Assembly (NCBI GenBank): GCA_002406115.1
Contig: DHNC01000030.1
Location: 1 to 17,165, forward strand
DNA length: 17,165 nucleotides
DNA from: Christensenella sp. UBA4626
GTDB taxonomy: Bacteria > Bacillota > Clostridia > Christensenellales > UBA1242
Direction: 5' to 3'
The notes below the pieces were generated by a model. The model saw only the letters and a program-made list of their open reading frames with translations. It was not told the origin of the DNA and made no database searches. The translations under genes and the position numbers were made by a program. Within the stretch, counting starts at the first letter, position 1, and each line of letters starts with the position of its first letter. Positions 1-5,451 of this stretch are shown here, piece by piece.

Positions 1-164
1 TTAACCGACCATTCAATTGGATTTACTCCAGGCTTAATTTCTGGCTTAGGTTTTCGGGTTGAAAAATATATACCAAAACCAGTAAATACCAAGGCAGCAG
101 AAATAAAAATTGCAATTGCCGTTTTGAATGTAATCTTGGTGCTTTTTCTTGTTGTTTTTAACAT
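1..164 (-). CDS. Membrane-anchored or secreted protein, N-terminal part only
   Basis: The first 54 codons of a minus-strand gene whose remainder lies outside the window; no stop is seen. The ATG at 164 is preceded by a strong ribosome binding site, AGAGGGGA, about 7 bases upstream. The start MLKTTRKSTK is basic and is followed by a hydrophobic segment (about residues 14-33, FKTAIAIFISAALVFTGFGI), so this is a signal anchor or uncleaved signal peptide; no lipobox is visible. The next stretch is rich in Lys and Pro (RKPKPEIKPG), typical of a linker between a membrane anchor and an extracellular domain. The function cannot be read from this fragment. It is on the same strand as the lipoprotein at 750-2141 but separated from it by about 585 bases and a terminator, so it is probably a separate transcription unit. 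Confidence 0.75.
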   Translation of the reverse strand, partial: MLKTTRKSTKITFKTAIAIFISAALVFTGFGIYFSTRKPKPEIKPGVNPIEWSV

Positions 165-283
165 ATAAAATCCCCTCTTTGCAAACTCAACATTTTGGAT
201 GCTTGCGTAAATTTAAGAGATCCCAAAGGCAGCCAATACAAGCCAACCAAAATTTAAGAATGGTCAATTTCTATTGATAATAT

Positions 284-311
284 TTTATACTATTTCGACA
301 AAAAAAATCAA
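284..311 (-). promoter_or_regulatory. Probable promoter of the gene at 1-164
   Basis: On the minus strand TTGATT (306-311) and TATAAA (284-289) are separated by 16 bases. This predicts a start near 277 and a leader of about 110 bases. The surrounding DNA is very AT-rich, which raises the chance of an accidental match. Confidence 0.35.
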
Positions 312-680
312 GCAAAATCGTCGTTTTATATAAAGCATAAATATATTTATATGAAGCCTGAAAATTCAATAAAAAAGTAAAAAATAAACCAATTTTTAAA
401 AATTAAAATGTAGGTTTTGAATGTTTAAAAGATATATTAAATTGCTATTTTTATTGCATTTTTTAAAAAAAAATTATTTTTTATATGATTTTTTATTATT
501 TTTTTATGGTTTTTTTAATTAAATTTAAATATTTTTTAAATTTTTTATTTTCTCATTTCAAGTCTAATGTATATTTATTTTTCAGTTTCAAAATAGGTCG
601 TTAAAAAATAGGTTTAAAATTTATTTAATTTTTGCAAAAAAGATTTAAAAAAATATTTTGTTTTTTTTACAAGCATTAAA
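312..680. other. Very AT-rich gene-free DNA
   Basis: About 370 bases composed mainly of A and T runs. I see no credible reading frame, no ribosome binding site and no GC-containing hairpin. It separates the promoter of the gene at 1-164 from the terminator of the lipoprotein gene. Confidence 0.7.
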
Positions 681-740
681 AAAAAGTGGATAAAATGAGC
701 AAAACTCTCATTCTCCCATTAGGGTTAAAATCCACTTTTA
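681..740 (-). terminator. Branched rho-independent terminator of the lipoprotein gene
   Basis: Starting 10 bases past the lipoprotein stop, a 10-bp outer stem (682-691 with 730-739, GTGGAT/ATCCAC core) closes around two inner hairpins: AATGAG/CTCATT (694-699 with 707-712) and CCC-ATTA-GGG (715-724). On the minus strand the outer stem runs directly into a run of about nine U residues. The fold is therefore a three-way junction rather than the usual single hairpin. Confidence 0.75.
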
Positions 741-749
741 ATTTTTTAA

Positions 750-2141
750 TTATTCTTCATCTTCGCTTGGCTTATCTTCATCAAGATATCTGCCAACCAT
801 TTCGCTTTCAGTGTTGCCCTCTGCGTCTATGTTGTTTGTCAAGCAAACTTTGAAAAGGTAACCAGAATTATCACCTGTGCAATAATACAAATTGCCGCCG
901 TTTATATCCAAATAATCTTTGTTAAATTCGATTGTTGCAATGGTTGTGATTTTTGGTTGTCTGCCAGCAATAAAGTCACTGTAACTTACAGTTTTCAATT
1001 TGTTGCTATTGTCGTAATAAACGATAGAGCCATTTGCAAAGCCGATTACATTGATCGCTGTAACATCAGAGTCGTCAGTGATTTTGTTCAAACTTACAAG
1101 GCTGTCACCATTCAAATAAAATTGGATAACATTGTCTTTAACTGAAATCAAATTTTCGCCTTCTGGCAACAAATAGATTGAACCAGCAACATCAGATGTG
1201 CAATCAAACATTTTTACAAAACTGCCGCCGATAGACGCACGATACATAAATGTGTCGTCCCCGTCTTTTTTAGAGATGAACACAAAGCGGTCGCTCACAA
1301 ATTTTGCAACAACTTCTGTTGAACTATCCTTTATGCCGGTTTCAGTTTTTTGATTTGAACTAACATCATAGCGATATAAACTGTATTTGCTATCCTTGTT
1401 TTCCACAAAATAAATTCTGTCATAAGCGTTGTCTTGGCTATCATAACCAAACACAAAACTGCTAACATTGCTTGCCACGGTTTGAACCTTATTTTTCTTT
1501 GCTTGAACGTCAATCCTATAAAGCATATCGGAGTTGTTTCCGTCGTTCAAGTCCGCACCTTTTTCGTGAACCAAAAGGTAGGTTTTGCCGTCTTTGTTGT
1601 AGTACTGATAACTTAAATTTTCGTGCTTAACATTTGATTGGTAAAGTTTTTCAACATTGTCAAAGTTGTTGAGTTTTACACGATAGAAAACTGCCCTATC
1701 TTTTGCCCATTCAGTTTTGCCAATTTTGCCGGATTCATTTTCCGTGCTTGGGCTAACAAAATACAAATAATCGCCAAAAATATAAAGGTCTGTTGCATCA
1801 AAGCCAGCCAATTTGTCGCTGACAACACGCATATAATCGTCGGTCATGTAGCCGTCGTCATCACGCACAAAATTGCCTGTTTCATCCAATTTTGCAACAT
1901 AAAGCCCGCCTTTCACAAACTGAGCGTCCCTTTGGTCGTCTGTCAAACTGCTTACAGATTGAAATCCGTTTGCAAAATACACATACTCGCCTTTTTTAAC
2001 CACCATTCCGCCGTTGCCCACAACGATATCGTCAGATTTTGGGCTAAAACCGTTGCCTTTATCATTTGGTTTACAGCCAAACACACCAAAAGCAAACACG
2101 CACAATAATAAACAAATAATAAAATTAGAAAATTTCTTCAT
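750..2141 (-). CDS. Secreted lipoprotein with beta-propeller-like repeats (DUF5050-like)
   Basis: A 463-residue exported lipoprotein. Residues 1-22 are a signal peptide (basic MKK, then a hydrophobic core) ending in a lipobox, VFG followed by Cys23, the expected lipidated residue. The mature part repeats short beta-strand motifs of the type IYFVEN, LYYCTG and YLYFVS, each followed by K/D-rich turns and phrases such as LYRYD or LYRID. This is the pattern of bacterial beta-propeller-like proteins of the DUF5050 type. The C terminus is acidic (DEDKPSEDEE). No catalytic motif is visible; binding of an extracellular ligand is only a guess. The start at 2141 has GAGG four to five bases upstream, slightly close but usable. 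A good promoter lies at 2261-2289 and a terminator at 681-740, so the gene is probably monocistronic. Confidence 0.8.
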   Translation of the reverse strand: MKKFSNFIICLLLCVFAFGVFGCKPNDKGNGFSPKSDDIVVGNGGMVVKKGEYVYFANGFQSVSSLTDDQRDAQFVKGGLYVAKLDETGNFVRDDDGYMTDDYMRVVSDKLAGFDATDLYIFGDYLYFVSPSTENESGKIGKTEWAKDRAVFYRVKLNNFDNVEKLYQSNVKHENLSYQYYNKDGKTYLLVHEKGADLNDGNNSDMLYRIDVQAKKNKVQTVASNVSSFVFGYDSQDNAYDRIYFVENKDSKYSLYRYDVSSNQKTETGIKDSSTEVVAKFVSDRFVFISKKDGDDTFMYRASIGGSFVKMFDCTSDVAGSIYLLPEGENLISVKDNVIQFYLNGDSLVSLNKITDDSDVTAINVIGFANGSIVYYDNSNKLKTVSYSDFIAGRQPKITTIATIEFNKDYLDINGGNLYYCTGDNSGYLFKVCLTNNIDAEGNTESEMVGRYLDEDKPSEDEE

Positions 2142-2260
2142 ACATCCTCGTCAAAATTATTGCCAAAAGCGTTGTCAAATATGCACCAAAACTTGCCATA
2201 AATTTCCCGCAAACTCAATTTGCCGCATAGCAAAAAATTAGATGCCATCACGCTTTGATT

Positions 2261-2289
2261 ATATTATCATAGAATATCAACCTTGTCAA
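2261..2289 (-). promoter_or_regulatory. Promoter of the lipoprotein gene
   Basis: On the minus strand a perfect TTGACA (2284-2289) is followed after exactly 17 bases by TAATAT (2261-2266), which is preceded by TGA and so resembles an extended -10. The predicted start near 2254 gives a leader of about 113 bases. I found no strong riboswitch-like fold in that leader. Confidence 0.65.
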
Positions 2290-2407
2290 ACAAATTGACT
2301 TACAACCGCACTTAAACAGCCATTAAATTTCAACATAAAAACCGCAAAACCGCCAGTATTTCGGGTATATATGCAAAATTCTTGTCATACATCAAAATTT
2401 AGGCCGC

Positions 2408-2419
2408 TATAATATAAGT
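2408..2419 (+). promoter_or_regulatory. -10 box directly before a start codon (leaderless mRNA)
   Basis: A perfect TATAAT (2408-2413) is followed by six bases and then the ATG at 2420, so transcription would begin at or next to the start codon. No ribosome binding site is present upstream. The -35 region is weak: TTGTCA at 2382-2387 is 20 bases from the -10 box. Confidence 0.5.
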
Positions 2420-3325
2420 ATGAAAAGCAAAACATTGATTTTACAATCGCAAACTGCCAACAAAAATGGCAGAGCAATTTTAACTTTAAGCCAACAAGAT
2501 GACCTTTTATCCGCCAAATTGAGGTTGTACAATTGTGACTCACTTTCCCCACAAACCCGCCTCGGCATTTATCATAAGGACCAGGTTTACTCCTCCAATA
2601 TGCTTTATAAAGACGGTGCTTACACCAGTTCTTTGGTTGGCGATTTTGATATGAACAGCGATTTTTATTGTGCAGTTATCGACACCGAACATGACAACAC
2701 CGCCCTACTTGCAGGTGGCACTTATGCCGGCTATTTTTTTGACGACACCAGCGTTATAACCAAAAATCTCAACAACTCATTCAGCAAAATCAGCCCGTCC
2801 ACCCAGACAAAAGAAAAAAAAGCAGAGGATTGCAGCCAGGTTTGCAACGCCTCGACAAATCAAGACTACAACCCATGCAAGAGTTGCAAATATAAGGCAT
2901 ATTTTTACTCTCAAACTGCCCCAACATCTCAGCAAACCAGCCCTCAAACCACAACATCCACCGCTGACGACGCCACCCCAACTCCAAACACTGAAAAAAA
3001 GAACTCGATTGTGGAAAATTTGCTCCCTCAATTTGATTACATCTTCAAAAATTTTCCAGAGTGTGAGGAATTGAACACCCGAATACCAAACTCCCGCTTT
3101 GCAAAAATCAGCGAAGGCAATTCAACCTATTGCATCGGCGCCATTTATCAAGAACAACAACTGCAATATATTTGTTACGCCGTGCCATCCAGTTACAACA
3201 CACCCGCCCCAGAAGAATTGGGCAAATTTCACCAATGGCTCCCGCTTGACCCAGACGACCCACTTAGCGACGGCTATCACATCGTCTATCAAGACGCCCA
3301 CGACCTAAAAATAATCGAAGTTTAA
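2420..3325 (+). CDS. Uncharacterised two-domain protein, cytoplasmic
   Basis: A 301-residue protein that I do not recognise. It has no signal peptide or membrane segment. Two compact parts are joined by a low-complexity linker. Residues 1-120 are beta-rich with phrases such as LRLYNCD, LGIYHKD and LLAGGTYAGYFFDD. Residues about 135-195 hold several Cys (CNAST, PCKSCKY) and then a Ser/Thr/Gln/Pro-rich stretch. Residues about 200-301 form a second domain with FPECEEL, YICYAVPSSY, HQWLPLDPDDP and YHIVYQDA. I have an impression that similar architectures occur as unnamed families in Clostridia, but cannot confirm it. The ATG at 2420 is the only reasonable start, since the next in-frame Met lies about 75 residues in; it lacks a ribosome binding site and fits leaderless translation. 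The Cys cluster could bind metal, but this is speculative. Confidence 0.7.
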   Translation: MKSKTLILQSQTANKNGRAILTLSQQDDLLSAKLRLYNCDSLSPQTRLGIYHKDQVYSSNMLYKDGAYTSSLVGDFDMNSDFYCAVIDTEHDNTALLAGGTYAGYFFDDTSVITKNLNNSFSKISPSTQTKEKKAEDCSQVCNASTNQDYNPCKSCKYKAYFYSQTAPTSQQTSPQTTTSTADDATPTPNTEKKNSIVENLLPQFDYIFKNFPECEELNTRIPNSRFAKISEGNSTYCIGAIYQEQQLQYICYAVPSSYNTPAPEELGKFHQWLPLDPDDPLSDGYHIVYQDAHDLKIIEV

Positions 3326-3372
3326 TTATTAACCACTTAAAAAATATTTTTAACATTTATTTCAAAAATAGG

Positions 3373-3400
3373 TTGAATTTCTCCTATAATGTGTTATAAT
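3373..3400 (+). promoter_or_regulatory. Promoter and likely operator of the phd-doc operon
   Basis: TTGAAT (3373-3378), a 16-base spacer and TATAAT (3395-3400), with TGT before the hexamer giving an extended -10. A second TATAAT lies at 3385-3390. The sequence TATAA-TGTG-TTATA (3385-3398) is an inverted repeat overlapping the -10 box. Phd-family antitoxins repress their own operons by binding palindromes at the promoter, so this is a natural operator candidate. Confidence 0.6.
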
Positions 3401-3418
3401 ATTTTATGGAGGGAAATT

Positions 3419-3655
3419 ATGAAAACTAATACTGAAAATTTAATTTCAATTACTGACGCAAATCAAAACTTTTCAAAAGTTTGTAGAGAAGTTGATAATT
3501 TGGGGAATGTAATTATCTTAAAAAACAACAAACCTAAATATTATATTTGTGATATCAACGAAGTTTTACAATTAACAGATGAAGAAAAAATACTAATTGT
3601 GGCAAAGCGCATATTAAATCAACATAGTCGTGCTTTCAAGGAGTTGGCAAAATGA
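3419..3655 (+). CDS. phd: Antitoxin of the Phd/YefM family
   Basis: A 78-residue antitoxin. The start chosen is the ATG at 3419 because GGAGGG (3408-3413) sits five bases upstream; a longer reading from 3389 would begin inside the promoter. The N-terminal half has the Phd/YefM pattern: ISITDANQNFSKVCREVDNLG, then a strand with VIILKNNKPKYYICD, which forms the dimeric DNA-binding fold in this family. The charged C-terminal part (from about residue 50, LTDEEKILIVAKRIL) is the region expected to wrap the toxin. Its stop overlaps the toxin start by four bases (ATGA), so the two proteins are translationally coupled. It should neutralise Doc and repress the operon. Confidence 0.88.
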   Translation: MKTNTENLISITDANQNFSKVCREVDNLGNVIILKNNKPKYYICDINEVLQLTDEEKILIVAKRILNQHSRAFKELAK

Positions 3656-4032
3656 TTAAATTCGATAAAGATAAAGTTTTGCTATTACATCAATTAGTTA
3701 TAGAATCGTCAGGAGGCACTGCTGGAATAAGAGATTTTAATCTTTTAGATTCAGCCTTAAACAACTGTTTTCAAACTTTTGACGGTAAAGAATTATACCC
3801 AACAAAAGAAGAAAAAGCTGCAAGCTTAGGTTTTAGTTTAATATCTAATCATGCTTTTATGGATGGCAACAAACGTATAGGTGTGATGGTTCTGTTATCT
3901 TTTTTAGAGTTAAATGGCATTAAATTATCATACACCGATGATGAGCTTATTGCCCTTGGGTTAGGCGTTGCAGATGGAAGCCTTAAACAAAACCATGTTT
4001 TAAAGTGGATCAAAGATCATAAAATCAATTAA
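3652..4032 (+). CDS. doc: Toxin Doc, Fic-fold protein kinase
   Basis: A 126-residue toxin of the Doc branch of the Fic superfamily, normal length for the family. The signature HxFxDGNKR is intact at residues 67-75 (HAFMDGNKR, with His67 catalytic by analogy and Asp71 in the Doc-type position) followed by IG. In phage P1, Doc inactivates elongation factor EF-Tu by phosphorylation; the same reaction is inferred here. N-terminal helices include the conserved GIRDFNLLDSAL segment. No residue of the active-site motif is missing, so the toxin is probably functional. It overlaps phd by four bases and shares its promoter. A weak A/T hairpin at 4190-4210 is the only terminator-like structure downstream. 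Confidence 0.92.
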   Translation: MIKFDKDKVLLLHQLVIESSGGTAGIRDFNLLDSALNNCFQTFDGKELYPTKEEKAASLGFSLISNHAFMDGNKRIGVMVLLSFLELNGIKLSYTDDELIALGLGVADGSLKQNHVLKWIKDHKIN

Positions 4033-4085
4033 CCACTGACGGGCTTTCACACTTCAATAGTCATCTTTGTCCAAAGGGATTATCC
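4033..4085 (+). repeat. Direct repeat, copy 1
   Basis: A 53-base segment starting just after the doc stop matches 4250-4302 over its whole length at roughly 80 percent. The shared core is CTTTCACACTTCAA followed by similar TCAT...TTT and AAGGG-GATT blocks. The spacing between copies is 217 bases. Confidence 0.7.
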
Positions 4086-4189
4086 AAAACATTTCTAAAA
4101 CTTAAAAATATCTTTATTCTCCCACGCCACCGCTTCGAAGCAAACTTCATAGTCCGCTTATTTCAAAAGGGATAAATTAAGGGAAAAAG

Positions 4190-4210
4190 AATTTTAACAA
4201 AGTTAAAATT
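4190..4210. repeat. Perfect 9-bp A/T hairpin
   Basis: AATTTTAAC, a three-base loop and GTTAAAATT. It is followed on the plus strand by a T-rich but interrupted stretch. It may act as a weak terminator for doc, but contains little GC. Confidence 0.35.
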
Positions 4211-4249
4211 GTTTGTCTCTTAATAAACGCCACGAACGCACTTGTTCTT

Positions 4250-4302
4250 CCACTGATTCGCTTTCACACTTCAACAATCATATTTAGTCAAAGGGGATTC
4301 AT
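4250..4302 (+). repeat. Direct repeat, copy 2
   Basis: Second copy of the 53-base unit at 4033-4085, sharing CCACTGA at the start and CTTTCACACTTCAA in the core. It ends where the hairpin at 4301-4332 begins. Confidence 0.7.
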
Positions 4303-4332
4303 CAAGGGGGAAAGACCGTTTCCACCCTTGAT
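4301..4332. repeat. 13-bp hairpin with one bulge
   Basis: ATCAAGGGGGAAA (4301-4313) pairs with TTTCC and CCCTTGAT (4319-4332) around the loop GACCG, with a single bulged A at 4324. No U tract follows on the plus strand, so it is not an obvious terminator. Confidence 0.6.
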
Positions 4333-4338
4333 AGGCAA

Positions 4339-4412
4339 GCGGTTAATCACCTGAAAGGCTCATATTTGCGTAATCTATGATTAGCAAATTAGCAAAAAGG
4401 TGAATTAACCGC
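4339..4412. repeat. 74-base near-palindrome abutting gene A
   Basis: GCGGTTAATCACCT (4339-4352) pairs with AGGTGAATTAACCGC (4398-4412) apart from one extra base. Inside, ATTTGC and TAATC pair with GATTA and GCAAAT around a TAT loop, so the whole segment folds into one long imperfect hairpin. It ends one base before the 67-bp repeat at 4414 and occupies the place where gene A's promoter, ribosome binding site and first codons would be expected. Confidence 0.7.
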
Positions 4413-4413
4413 G

Positions 4414-4480
4414 TTATAATGGGAATTGTGATGGTCGCTATGCTCGCTTTCGGCGGCACTTTCGCGTACTTTACTGCTAC
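4414..4480 (+). repeat. 67-bp inverted repeat, left copy (IR-L)
   Basis: Identical base for base to the complement of 5984-6050. It begins TTATAATGGG and ends ACTGCTAC and encodes the hydrophobic and cleavage regions of the signal peptide (IMGIVMVAMLAFGGTFAYFTAT). Identity stops abruptly on both sides. Codons here are C-ending (GTC, CTC, TTC, GGC, TAC), unlike the AT-ending codons of the gene bodies that follow. Confidence 0.92.
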
Positions 4481-5006
4481 AAGTGCGGATAAAAACACAA
4501 CTGTTACATTAGGTTATGTATCTTTAACAACAGACTCAGGTACAACTCTTAATATCACAAAAACAATTGCTGTTCCTGGCGATAAATTGTTGGAAAACGC
4601 AACAGTTACATTGTCAAACAAATCAACAGTTGCAACATATATCTTTGTATCTTTCTCTACAGAAGGTGATATTCCTGATTCTGTAATCACTTCAACAATT
4701 GTCGGTGCAGAAGGTACTACACTTAAACTAGTTGATGGTGAAACCAATGTTTATTACATTGATGCAGAAGCCGGCAAAGACTACAAAGGTGTTGTTAATG
4801 TTGCTTTAAGTACTGACTTAGATGAAAACAACCACAACGGTCAAGCAGTTGGCGACATGCACTATATGGGTAAAACTCTTACAGTGAAATTCGATGCTCG
4901 TTCTATCCAAAAAGATGGTCTTGCATCAGCCAAAGCCGCTTGGGATATCGTTAAATCTCAAAACGGTGCTCACACTGACGACCCAACACCAGCAGTTGGT
5001 GGTTAG
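4419..5006 (+). CDS. TasA/camelysin-like exported protein, 5'-truncated, probably a silent cassette (gene A)
   Basis: An open frame of 195 codons from the first in-frame ATG at 4419. The family is SipW-dependent signal-peptide proteins (TasA, camelysin): GGTFAYFTAT at residues 13-22 is the signal-peptide end, followed by a beta-rich body with GYVSLTTD and VPGDKLLENATVTLSN, the latter like the PGDK segment of TasA. The C-terminal part shares MGKT....F.A.S.Q with gene B, so the two are paralogs. The basic start of the signal peptide, present in gene B as MTKMKSKKMTKSTFA, is absent. An in-frame stop lies just upstream, and the nearest ribosome-binding-like AGGTGA is 14 bases away inside a long hairpin. 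I infer that it is not exported, and perhaps not expressed, in this orientation. It could instead be a decaying pseudogene, but the body has no stop or frameshift. Confidence 0.75.
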   Translation: MGIVMVAMLAFGGTFAYFTATSADKNTTVTLGYVSLTTDSGTTLNITKTIAVPGDKLLENATVTLSNKSTVATYIFVSFSTEGDIPDSVITSTIVGAEGTTLKLVDGETNVYYIDAEAGKDYKGVVNVALSTDLDENNHNGQAVGDMHYMGKTLTVKFDARSIQKDGLASAKAAWDIVKSQNGAHTDDPTPAVGG

Positions 5007-5017
5007 TAAAACACAAT

Positions 5018-5043
5018 AAAAAACACGCATTAGCGTGTTTTTT
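5018..5043 (+). terminator. Terminator of gene A (T1)
   Basis: CACGC-ATTA-GCGTG hairpin extended by six A/T pairs and ending in six T residues, 11 bases after the gene A stop. All 26 bases are the exact reverse complement of T2 at 5417-5442. Confidence 0.85.
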
Positions 5044-5067
5044 AGTCAAAATTTTAAGGAGAAACTT

Positions 5068-5325
5068 ATGAGTGTAACAAAAAGAAAAAATGAAGAATTA
5101 AGAGATGAAATATACACAAAGTTAAAAAACAAACATTATTTCAAACGTTGCGGACATAAAAACCACGATAGTTATGTAGCATGTGCTTCTGTTGAAGACT
5201 GTGTAAAATATATTATTGAAAAAACAAAATTAAACGCAAAAGACGTTGAATCTATTGTTACTAGTCTAGTTGCCGACCATCAATTTTGTGAACAATGCAA
5301 CTTGTTGGAACATATCAAATCTTAA
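5068..5325 (+). CDS. Small Cys/His-rich protein of unknown function
   Basis: An 85-residue protein starting at the ATG at 5068, chosen because AAGGAG (5056-5061) is six bases upstream; the longer frame from 5035 would start inside terminator T1. It is highly charged at the N terminus (KRKNEELRDEIYTKLKNK), has no signal peptide, and carries five Cys (28, 39, 45, 74, 77) and several His (23, 30, 33, 71, 82), including RCGHKNH and CEQC. These could form one zinc site, but I do not recognise the family. It lies between T1 and its own terminator and has no clear promoter. Inside the predicted invertible segment it always follows gene A, so it would be transcribed, by readthrough of T1, only when gene A is switched on. 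A role linked to the TasA-like proteins is inference from position alone. Confidence 0.75.
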   Translation: MSVTKRKNEELRDEIYTKLKNKHYFKRCGHKNHDSYVACASVEDCVKYIIEKTKLNAKDVESIVTSLVADHQFCEQCNLLEHIKS

Positions 5326-5340
5326 ATATATTATATATTA

Positions 5341-5370
5341 GAACAGCAAAATTTGTTTTGCTGTTCTTTA
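5341..5370 (+). terminator. Terminator of the small Cys-rich gene
   Basis: GAACAGCAAAA (5341-5351), a four-base TTTG loop and TTTTGCTGTTC (5356-5366), a perfect 11-bp stem, followed by TTTA. It begins 16 bases after the stop codon. Confidence 0.8.
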
Positions 5371-5416
5371 TAATAATATATATAGGACTTATTGAAATCC
5401 CCCCTATTGAATATGA

Positions 5417-5442
5417 AAAAAACACGCTAATGCGTGTTTTTT
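5417..5442 (-). terminator. Terminator of gene B (T2)
   Basis: Minus-strand hairpin with the CACGC-ATTA-GCGTG core and a T7 tail, starting 9 bases beyond the gene B stop. It is the exact inverted copy of T1 (5018-5043). This shows that the duplicated unit extended at least partly to the 3' ends of the genes. Confidence 0.85.
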
Positions 5443-5451
5443 GCATTAAAA

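Noticed and set aside
1638..2108. 156-codon plus-strand frame opposite the lipoprotein gene
   Set aside because: It is a shadow of the lipoprotein gene, which has a signal peptide, promoter and terminator.
4339..4412. Integron attC site
   Set aside because: The arms carry GTTAA-type ends, but the required RYYYAAC and GTTRRRY core sites are not in the correct places and no integron integrase is present.
4419..5006. Gene A as an independently expressed exported protein
   Set aside because: It has no basic signal-peptide start, no properly spaced ribosome binding site and an in-frame stop just upstream, so a silent cassette or a truncated gene is more likely.
5018..5442. CRISPR-like repeat pair
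   Set aside because: The two 26-base repeats are inverted, sit just past stop codons and end in U tracts; they are terminators.
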